Positions 47,530 through 56,600 of a DNA stretch of 64,000 bases are shown here, in pieces. The translations under genes and the position numbers were made by a program. Source of the stretch: Pelecanus crispus (Eukaryota; Chordata; Aves; Pelecaniformes; Pelecanidae); contig NC_134676.1 of the NCBI RefSeq assembly GCF_030463565.1, positions 28,707,228-28,771,227 of the forward strand, given 5' to 3'. A model generated the notes under the pieces. That model did not search any database. It was given only the letters and a program-made list of their open reading frames with translations, and was not told the DNA's origin. Numbering within the stretch: position 1 is the first letter of the stretch; each line of letters begins with the position of its first letter.

Positions 47530-50500
47530 CTAAAGAGAAAAGGGAATGAGATGTCAACAAAAGCTTGAAGTAGTTCATATAGTAAGTTAGATATTTTTTA
47601 TCTTTGCAAGTTCAATCCATGAGTCTCTCAAGTGTAAGGAATTGCTGTTCCAAAACTGAAATGCATTCTGAAATCTAAATCTACCTTCTGATGAGCTGCA
47701 AACTTAGGTTCTCAAAATATTTTATTCAGGCTGTTTTTTTATAAATGGATCATTCAGAGTTCTGGGTAGATTTAGGAAAAAAACCCAAAATCATATGTTC
47801 TGCTATTGCCCAAGTCAACCCCTCTGTTAAAAGAAGTCAGCATGATCCTTTGAAGATATTCTACACAGAACTTCCACAGAGAACATAATACAATTGTTCA
47901 TAGTTCACATGGTTAGGTCTTTATAGACTTGTAGCACTGCTTAATGTGAGACACAGGCAAGCAAGTTGAGTCTTTGTTCTCAACTTCACCTAATTTGAAA
48001 GTGTGAACAGAAAGCCCAAGATTAAAACTTAAAGCTTGCATTTGAGAGTTGCCTAGTAGTTGCTTCTGCTACAGCCCAAACCTAACATTTAACAATAGAT
48101 CAATTATGATGATAGGATGTGGTCTTAACAATACATCAGACAATGAAGACTTAAAACTTTTAAAAGTAGTTCTGCAGTATAGCTAGTTTAACCACTTACC
48201 CCAGATAACTTTGCCCCCTTGCGTCACCAGGCCGAGCTCACTCACATTCACCTCAATGACGGTACCCTTGGTAATTACACCCAGTGTTGTATACAAAGGA
48301 GAGGAAGGATTCTTTTTTACACCAAGGATAGGTAGGCAGAAAGTTGCTTTAAGTTCAGGATGTGTCACATGTGCCTTCTTGAAACGTAAGCCCTGTTGCA
48401 TAAGGAGTATTAGAGTGAGTTAATACTTGCTTTAAGCCCTCACAACTCATCTAGTTTAACACTTTCAGCATTATGTCCTTAGCTTTATATGTTTTGAGAG
48501 ACTGGGAAGAATGAAACAACTTAGAACACAGAAGCTATCTGCCTACTATAGAATGCCAGATTTGTTTAAAAACCTGACTAATGGCAAGACAAAGCTTTCC
48601 ATGTATTTTTTCAGGATGCCAATTTTTAATAGTAGTACAAGAATACTACTTGCTACCTTTGATGGGTTTTGTTCCACAAAGAAATGAGGCATTTATGGTA
48701 ACACATTTAACAGTGCTACTGGTTTTTAAGACTAGAAACTTTTCCTTTTTTCTTGTAAAACTGAAAAACCTTTCCAATATTGTAAAAATACCCATCTCTT
48801 ACAGCACTTTCTGTCTAGCAACCTGTGCTTTGTAAAGGGTACTTTACCCATTAAGTACTATAAACTGTTCTTGCATCAATAAAAATCTATCCAAGGCTTC
48901 TGTGTAAGATGACCATCAAGACAGTAATGAGGTACAATCCAACAGGCAGCCTGCATATTGATTCTGTTGATTCCTGTGAGGAAACAGGAATGGGTATAGA
49001 AAAAATACGTTGTCTTAGTGAATCTAGTTTTTCCTCCTGTGCACTACCAGGCTGCTAGAGCCCAGGCACCGTTCCTGCAGCTGTATAAGAAAAGGTCAGG
49101 CTGGAGGCACAGCATTTCCCTTACATACAGTCATGACTGTCCTTCAAGCTTACTTAACAAGCCAGGAGGGAGTTCTGGAGTCCTAGAACAGAGTTGGATT
49201 CTGCAGCTGACAGAATGACAGCAGCTTGAAAAATAAGCCTCCAACTTTAAAGGCTACTCAAAGTGCCTTTGCTAAAGACCTTCCCATGCTAAATCGATAG
49301 TTCGTAGCTTTAACTTGCTGGCATCATCTGAGTGATGGGCGTAAGAGCAGAGATATTTCAACACAGACTGTGACTGCACGGGTGCTTCCCCACCCTCAGG
49401 CTATTAGACTTCTGCAAAGAAACTAAGAGGAACGTCCTACATCAGTAGTAATCAAGTGCATTATCATAGAAGAAAGTTTCCTCGCAACAGGAACTCAAAG
49501 CAGTAAGTCAGAAGAATTATTACTTAAACATTCTTTATGGCTCAAGAACATTACCATTGGCCGAATGAATCGCTCGTATTTAGGAGGCTTCCTAGTAAAG
49601 CCATCTCCAACAAAACAAACTTTTGTAACCATTCTCTTCCAGGCTTTCTTCTTTCTCTTTCCTGTACGAATCACTTTTAAAACTTCTGTTTCTCCTTGAG
49701 CACGGACCTTTGGCACAGGAACCTCCCATTTCCCCTGGAAGGGGGGAAAAAAAATGTCAATAGTCTTACATGCCACATTGCTAAGTGAAAGGGGACAACC
49801 AAAGCATAAAACAAAATTTCCCCAAAGAGTATTGGTAGACGATACTTTTTGTACTGCTCGTAACTACTTATTTTAATTAGCATTTAAACTTATGAAAATC
49901 AAGATATTGCATACACTTACTTTGTCCTAGATTGCTCAGTTACTCAAGGTTTTGGGTTTTATTTAGACTTTGCTTGTAGGCTGTAAGTCACCGCAGCATC
50001 AGCAACAACAAGTAGTCATTGTCACAAGTAACTGTAAATATCTGAATCTTAATAAAGTTACTTACGGCTTTTTCTTTCCTTTTCTGCTTGATCATGTTAG
50101 AGAGAACCTTAGCCCGGGACTGGCCCTCTCTGTCCAGCAGATAGGCTGGTACAGCTCCTTTAGGTGTTTTTTCATCATTCTTTTTCTTTGTATTTCTCTT
50201 TTCATGCATTTTAATGCTGCAAGGGAAGAAAACCAGTATTAAGAGTAGAAAAAAAGAAAAGGCTCATTTTTAGATATATCCTTTTAACTTAGCTTGTGCC
50301 TAGTCAAAATTTTCTTTTTAAGAGATATTCATAAACAAGTACACATTTATACTGAAGGAATAATCCTAAATAATTTTCAAGGTAAACTAGTGATTTCACT
50401 TATTGTAACAACTCACAGACTGCATAGTGCATAAAAGCTTGTCAGTTCCCATCAAGACAGGAACACAAGACATGCATCTTATTAAGGAGTTTCTGAATGA

Positions 50501-51686
50501 CTTAAAACAAGTAGCCAAGCTCTTTGAGAGACAGTAGTCTTCCTCTCTGACAAAAAATAACATACGACTCCTCAGATTTGATGGCAGTGCTTACAAGTCT
50601 GAGGCACTTGTATGTGTAAAAGGGGTCCTGTTTTGTTAATTTGGAGGCCATTTAGTGGGGAAAAAAAAAAAAAGGACCCACAAACTGGTTAACAAACCCA
50701 ACACCTTTGCAAGTAGCAGAGGAAAATAACTGTTTACACTTAGAAAACAACAAAACCAACATGGATAGATACTACGTTCACTAGCAATAAAGAATATTCT
50801 TAACAGCTTTGATTTCTATTTCTGAACAACAGAGAAAATTGTTTATCTATGCTTGATATTGTAATTTATCCTGGAAGACAAGCCTCATGTTCTGCTCAAA
50901 CACTGTGTACATGACTGTAGTTTTTTTATTAACACTGTGTAAAAAAAACACCTGCTGCCTCCTGCTACACTAATACAGCAGTTGATGTAAATGCAGTCAT
51001 ATTTTTTGTCATAATTACGTTAGTCATTGCCATTGCTAATTAACACTTATCTTAAGGAATGCTTTTAGGAGCAGAACTGTTAACATCCATCGAGAAAGAG
51101 GGTAAATATCTTCACTGTGACAAAACCCACTTTCTCCTACAACCTGAGCACTATTTAAAGGTATAACGTATGATCCAAGTAGTTCTTTGCAGCGATATTA
51201 AGGTCTCATCTCATCCTTCAAATGTCAGGGTGACCGGACGGCGTCAGAGAAGCAGCGGGTACTCACGTCTTCTTCATCTGTATCTTCTCAGCGTGCCGCT
51301 GCTTGTGGTAGAGCTTGGCCTTCAGCCCGATCATCTTCTTGGCCTTCCGCGACCGCTCGTGAGGCTCGCGGCCCTCCTTCTTCCTCCTCCGCTCGTGGTA
51401 GTCCAGGCGGTAGCCATAGCGCTTGCGGTGCAGCTCAATGTACTCGTTCTGCGGCTGTGGGCACAAGGCAGCGCGGTCAGCGGGTATCGGCGGCCGAGGA
51501 CCGGGCGGCCGGGCCCGGCGCCGCTGGGACACGCGGCGGGAGCCCGAGCAGGCCGCGGTCCGACGGCGGCATCCTCAGTGCGGGGCAGCGTGGCCCCCTC
51601 GGCCGACTCGGCCGCCTCCACCCCCGCCCCGTCCTGTCCCGTGCCCCGTCGCCCCCATCCCGCCCCGCCGTCCCGGCTCCCACCAT
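47462..51686 (-). CDS. NSA2: NSA2 ribosome biogenesis factor (TINP1), complete gene
   Basis: Six coding exons on the minus strand join in phase: 51684-51686, 51267-51454, 50066-50216, 49555-49734, 48200-48392, 47462-47529. They total 783 nt and 260 residues, the length I know for human NSA2. NSA2 is a nucleolar assembly factor of the pre-60S particle, needed for 27S pre-rRNA maturation. The N-terminal half is very basic and helical ([52 protein letters not shown]). The C-terminal half is the S8e-like domain ([40 protein letters not shown]), ending [11 protein letters not shown]. The protein is nearly invariant in vertebrates, and I see no break or missing residue. The start ATG (GCCGCCATGG context) is the only codon in its exon. 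It shares a CpG island with GFM2 in divergent orientation. Confidence 0.97.
48200..48392 (-). CDS. NSA2: NSA2 coding exon 5, S8e-like domain
   Basis: Minus-strand acceptor tgcaacag|GGCTTA, donor ATCTGGG|gtaagt. It encodes [20 protein letters not shown] and the S8e-like core to KVIWG. Leaves phase 1. Confidence 0.96.
49555..49734 (-). CDS. NSA2: NSA2 coding exon 4
   Basis: Minus-strand acceptor ccttccag|GGGAAA, donor CCAATG|gtaatg. It encodes [18 protein letters not shown], then a Lys/Arg block and [20 protein letters not shown]. Phase 0 both sides. Confidence 0.96.
50066..50216 (-). CDS. NSA2: NSA2 coding exon 3
   Basis: Minus-strand acceptor cccttgcag|CATTAA, donor AAAGCC|gtaagt. It encodes [20 protein letters not shown] and [20 protein letters not shown]. 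Enters in phase 2, leaves in phase 0. Confidence 0.96.
51267..51454 (-). CDS. NSA2: NSA2 coding exon 2
   Basis: Minus-strand acceptor gtgcccacag|CCGCAG, donor AAGAC|gtgagt. It encodes [20 protein letters not shown] to KIQMKKT. The open frame extends upstream into intron 1, but those extra residues have no family match, and the acceptor plus the exon-1 ATG explain the start. Unusually G+C-rich codons because it lies in the CpG island. Confidence 0.96.
51684..51686 (-). CDS. NSA2: NSA2 coding exon 1: the start codon alone
   Basis: On the minus strand GCCGCCATG|GTGGGA: a perfect start context whose ATG is followed at once by a donor. Joined to exon 2 it gives MPQNEYIEL, the known N-terminus. 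The remainder of the exon (from 51687 upward, perhaps to about 51750) is 5' UTR. Confidence 0.85.
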
Positions 51687-52028
51687 GGCGGCGGCCCCAC
51701 GGCGTCTCCCCGCGCCCCGCCGTGCCCTCCGCCCAGCAGCCTCCTCCGCAGCGAAAAGGGCGGGCGCGCCTGGAAGCGGCCCCGGCTGGAAACGCTCCCC
51801 CGCGGCGCTTTGGTTCCTCCTGGCGGAGAGGCGGCCGTCCCCATCCCTTGAGGGCTGCGCCCCCGACTTGGCGGGCCGGGAAGAGGGGAGAAACGGAGGG
51901 GGAGAGGCCGGAGCGGCGCTTTGTGCCGCCTGGGTATGCCAGGTCGGAGCGGGAGGGCGGAACCGCAGGAGGGCTGTTAGGTGGAGGGGCTGAGGGGGAA
52001 AGGAAGAAGCAGCGCGCCTTCCGGCGGT

Positions 52029-52149
52029 ATGGCGGCTGTCCCGGCCGGGGCCGGGGCCGCGGCGCAAGCCCAGGCTTGGCCTTGTTGAAGCTCTTCATCC
52101 GGAGGCGGAAGAGAAGGCGGCGGCCGGCGGAGTACCGGCCCTGCGGTTC
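52029..52149 (+). other. GFM2: GFM2 non-coding exon 1 (candidate) with a 19-codon upstream ORF
   Basis: A good donor, GCGGTTC|gtaagg, begins an intron at 52150 and is the best one on this strand in the island. The true exon start is unknown. Inside lies ATG at 52029 with a G at +4, opening a 19-codon frame closed by TGA at 52086-52088. If the transcript starts upstream of it, this is a possible translational brake on GFM2. Needs transcript evidence. Confidence 0.45.
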
Positions 52150-52449
52150 GTAAGGCGGCAGGCAGGGCAGTGGGGGCTTGCGGAGCGCCGCCGGGGAGCG
52201 GCCGCCTGGGCGGGTGGCGGGGCTCGGCTCGGCGGGCTCGGGACGGGCGGCGTGGGGCAGCGCTCCCGTGCTGCGCTCCTGGTCGGCAAAGGGGCGGCGG
52301 CGGCTCCAGCAGGCGGGTGTTCGGCTCGCGGGGGGGTGGGAGTGGCTCGTTTGGCTAAGATGAGGGGGTGGAAGTGAGCCCCTGTGCAAGCTTCTTTCCC
52401 TCTGTTGTGAAACTCTACCACGAAGCATAAAATGACTGGAGCTGGATAT

Positions 52450-53030
52450 TGGTGTGTCGCGGTTTAGCCCCAGCCAGCAGGCTCAGCACCACGCAGCCGC
52501 TCGCTCACTCCCCCTGTCCCGATGGGATGGGGGAGAGAATTGGAGGAGTAAGAGTGAGAAACACTCCTGGGTTGAGATAAGAACAGCTTAATAATTGAAA
52601 TAAAGTAAAATAGTAACGATAATATTAACAATACAATAATGATAATAATAATAATAATATCCAAAGCAAGTGATGCACAATGCCATTGCTCACCACACGC
52701 TGATGGATACCCAGACAGTTCCCCAGCAGCGATCGCTGCTCCCCGGCCAACCCCCCCCAGTTTCTATACTGAGCATGACGTCATATGGTATGGAATAGCC
52801 CTTTGGTCAGCTTGGATCAACTATTCTGGCTGTGCTCCCTCCCAGTTTCTTGTGCACCTGGCAGAGCATGGGAAGCTGAAAAGTCCTTGACTAGCATAAG
52901 CAGTACTCAGCAACAACTAAAAACATCAGTGTGTTATCAACATTCTTCTCCTACTAAATCCAAAAGACAGCACTATGCCTGCTACTAGGAAGAAAATTAA
53001 CTCTATCCCAGCCGAAACCAGGACATGGTG
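52450..53030 (-). mobile_element. solo LTR, family A copy 3, with 5-bp target duplication TGGTG
   Basis: A 571-bp element (52455-53025) flanked by an exact TGGTG at 52450-52454 and 53026-53030. Ends are TGTCGCGGTTTAGCCCC and ...AACCAGGACA, proper TG...CA termini. It is inserted in the proposed GFM2 intron 1, antisense to the gene, about 80 bp beyond the edge of the CpG island. Among the four copies it alone keeps TGACGTCA (52776-52783), and it has a perfect 16-bp palindrome AGCAGCGATCGCTGCT at 52725-52740. No retroviral genes. Confidence 0.92.
52776..52783. promoter_or_regulatory. CRE-type palindrome TGACGTCA inside the solo LTR
   Basis: A full consensus cAMP-response element (CREB/ATF site) in the U3 region, 37 bp from the LTR's palindrome. 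The other three copies read TGATGTCA here, a CpG decay. Binding and effect on GFM2 are unproven. Confidence 0.55.
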
Positions 53031-53539
53031 TCTCCTTCAATAAGCAGCAGCCAGCTAGGAATGCTTTTAAAGCTTCGGCAGCTGGGCTTTCGGTCGCAGT
53101 GCTTTTGGCAATGCTTAAAAGCTCGTAGTAGTTAGTATTTTACTTTATTTCTGTCCCAAATACATGGTTTTCCCTGCCCCACTCTTCCTCCAAGATCAGA
53201 AGAACTATTTACACTTCACTGCTCAGTAATCGGTACTCTGGAGCTTATCTCAGCATGACTGTAAACTCTGGTATTAATTTTCCTGCTTTACAGTTTGCAG
53301 GTTGCTTTGAGAAGTACGTTTAGTGTTTGTGGGCATGCATTTATGCTGCATTTTTAAGGCTTAATAACATTATTTTTACAGATCTGATACCAATTTAACC
53401 TGCAAAGCAGTAACCTGAAAAACAGTAACCAGATCTAACTTGAAAAGCGATTAAGTTTCATGAGTGATTTATGTAGAAGTAGTATAGTTACCTGTTTCCT
53501 GTCATAAACATTTTGTACAATGTTTACTTACCTTGGCAG

Positions 53540-53629
53540 GGAACAGCTTTAGAGACGAGAGCCAGAATGTTGCGAATTACGAGGAAATTTTCAGTGAATG
53601 CATTGAAGTCATCAAGTTTGTGCGATGAG
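53540..53629 (+). CDS. GFM2: GFM2 first coding exon (start at 53567, residues 1-21)
   Basis: Acceptor ccttggcag|GGAACA at 53537-53539, 27 nt of 5' UTR, then ATG at 53567 and donor GATGAG|gtaaac. It encodes [17 protein letters not shown], a credible mitochondrial presequence. An upstream in-frame ATG at 53513 lies in the intron if this acceptor is used. Confidence 0.75.
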
Positions 53630-56600
53630 GTAAACTTTTTCCCAAACTTTGATACTTCCTCTGTGAGCACAAGAAATATGCGGGTTACTCTGAGTAAACT
53701 TTTTTTTTTTTAATTTCCTTTAAAAATTGGTATCCAAACAGAATGTGTAATTTCATGTTGGAATTTGACTTCACATAAGTCAGAATCTGGAAGTTGAATT
53801 TGTAATTTTTCTAGTAAACGTTTTTAGTTATCTGTGATTTTGATTACCTAACATTTGTCACTGTTAAATTTATACTGTTTACACAAATAATTAGACATAT
53901 TTAAAATATTGTGGCTACAGACAACATGTTTTGATGCTATCATAGATTTTTACTGGACTTCCCAAATAATACTGAGGTTGGACTTGGTTTAAACCTCGGT
54001 GCTACCGTCTTCATGCGTTTGCTTCCAAATAGCTGGTATCTTGAGCTTGTGTAAATATCTAACAACAGTATCGGTTTCCGTAGATTTTTTTTTGAGTTAG
54101 TTTTCTACAACTGGCAGAAAATGAATATTCTGTATTTTTTTTTTTTCCTTTTAAGCATGTGTATTTCAGGAAGACAAAAATGAGAGTCATAAGTGTGACA
54201 CAGCAAAACTGCAGTCTAAGAAACTACAGTTCTCCACCAGGTATAAGTTTAAACTATTTTCTTAATAGTACGGATTACTCTAAAAATGAGTAAGAATACT
54301 TCCTAAATTGTGTTTTATTGTATTCTTTAGGTCACTATTTATAGAATTTGCTGTATGAAGCACAGAGCAGTTAAAAGGTTCAAGGAATGAAAATAAGTGT
54401 TTTGTGTTGCTGCTCTTTTCTCAGTAGATGTATGGTATAAAGCCTTTAGGAAATAAGAAAGAGAAAAGATACAGATGTGTAAGAAGTCAGGTCAGTTGTG
54501 AAGTGATCTGGAACCCCTGTCGAGTTGCCTGAAGTATTAATTGGTTATCAAGTAACTGATGATAGCCAGCATGTTGGACAAGGGGAGAAAGACAGGAATC
54601 TGATTAAATAGAAGTTTTAAGTTATCATTAGTGTATTTTCTTTGCAGATTTGGGATAAAAAAGAGTAAAAATAAGATACTTGGAAAAAAAGGAATTTTTG
54701 CTGGGTTTTGTGTAGCTGTACTGAGATTGAATGGAAGTCAATTGACATAAGGTAGTGTCAGGAGTCAGGGACACTTTTTCAACATCAGGATGGAGATGGG
54801 AAGAAAATATTGGTAACTGGTGGGTAACCAACTTCTTTAAAAAAAAAAGTTAATGGATTCATCACTGTGTATCTTAGCAAAAGTATTTAACCTGCAGTCA
54901 TGTACCTGAGAAGAAAACTTACTCTTCTCAGTCGCTCATGTCAACACAGTCTCTGTTGCGACTTACCACTGTTTCTATGTAGTTGTCTATGCAATGTCCT
55001 TGCTGGCTACTGTATTTATCTCCAGTTTTGCTGTGCTGAATACCTCGGTGTGTCACATGAAGGCAGAGCTTCATTCTGTACACAGGAAGATATCATGACT
55101 TAGACTAGCAAGAAATCACAAACATACTAATGTGTTATTTTCTGGGTTATTTTAGAAACTGGAGGGAAAAGGGCAGCATTAGATGGAGTTTTTATTTGGG
55201 GTGGGGGTGGTGGGTGCTGGTGACTTTCCAGCCTGCTACCTTGCTTATCCTAAGATCATTCTCCTCATCTAGATGTTAACCTATAATATGCCTCTTTAAT
55301 GTCTCTCTGATAAGAGGGATGATCTGTAGATGGTGAAGGAATGGTAGTTTAAATATTGTTTAATTCTGTTTGCCCTATCAAAGATAAACTGAAGTACTAG
55401 GAAAGTGAGTTCCTGAAACACAACTTAAATGGCTTAAGTACCTGAAATGTGGATTAGTTTCATAAAAATTTAGTTTGGTTCCTTCTTTTCCAACTAAATA
55501 AGGTATGAGAGAAGAAATATCTTTTAAGAAAGTACGCATTTAAAACTCCTTAGTCCCATGTTTTCTTAACCTAGGTCAGTTTACATTTTCTCCCTGAGAA
55601 TTATGCTGTCTAGCTTCAGTGTTTAAAGGAGAAATGACTTTTGAAATTTGTTATCTAATAGCCAGTTCAGATGAATGTCAGCATTACGGTTGTCTTGAAC
55701 TGTGGCATGTTTTGTTATTGCTTCTCCAGAGTAAGATTTCACTACGCTGATGATAACTTTTCTGTGTTGTCTTTTTCCTATTGTTTCTAAATTACAAGTG
55801 TTTTGAAGAGGTTCTGTTTTTTTAAGAGAGAGAGAGAAGGGCTTATTGAAAATTAAGTACATATCGTTAGAAATTTGAGGTGGTAGGGATTTCGGGTTGT
55901 CATGATTTGTGTCTCTGAATTTTTTTTATAAGCTTTTTAGGAATTTTCTTAAGTATATTTAATTTTGTTAACATCTATTATATCTACATTGGGGTCAGTT
56001 TACAAATTGTTTTGTTTTGTTTGTCTCCAGGGGATGTTAAGTCTCTGCGTTCTGTCATTAATCCTCATATATCCAGGTGCGTCATACTAGCTTATTTTTC
56101 GGATGTAACCAACAGTCAAGGCAATTGATACGATAAAAAGTCATGGGTTGTTGCTATGCCCATCACATGTATAGTTAATGTGCATGTTCTAAATTAAAGT
56201 TAATACTTCTTTGCTTTTACCTTCTGACATTTCAATATAGAACAGTTGTTGGGTGTCAGAGAGGTCTTGGTCTATCTCCTGTTCATATCATGAGAACCAA
56301 AACTGGGCTCTTAGGGAAGTGTCGTGGTTTAGCCCCAACCAGCAGCTAAGGACCACGCAGCTGCTTGCTCACTCCCCCTGCCCTGGTGGGATGGGGGAGA
56401 GAATCAGAGGAGTAAGAGTGCAAAGAACTCCTGGGTTGAGATAAGAACAGTTTAATTGAAGTAAAATAAAATATAATAATAATAATAACAATATAATAAT
56501 AATAGTAATAATAATATATAAAGCAAGTGATGCACAATGCAATTGCTCACTGCCCACCGACCGATACCCAGACAGTTCCCCAGCAGCGATCGCTGCTCCC

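Larger units (their letters stand above)
51260..52370. promoter_or_regulatory. shared CpG island, bidirectional NSA2/GFM2 promoter
   Basis: About 1.1 kb of CpG-dense DNA covers NSA2 exons 1-2 and the probable first exon of GFM2. The NSA2 ATG (51686, minus) and the first ATG in the probable GFM2 leader (52029, plus) are only about 340 bp apart, so both transcription starts must lie in between or nearby. Two YY1-like ATGGCGGC words on the + strand (51685-51692 and 52029-52036) fall near the two presumed starts. I see no TATA box, as is usual for housekeeping promoters. Long open frames on both strands here are G+C artefacts. Confidence 0.8.

Noticed and set aside
51170-52428. 327-codon + and 365-codon - open frames across the NSA2/GFM2 island
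   Set aside because: They overlap NSA2 exon 2 in other frames and the shared CpG island, and have no motif; GC artefacts.
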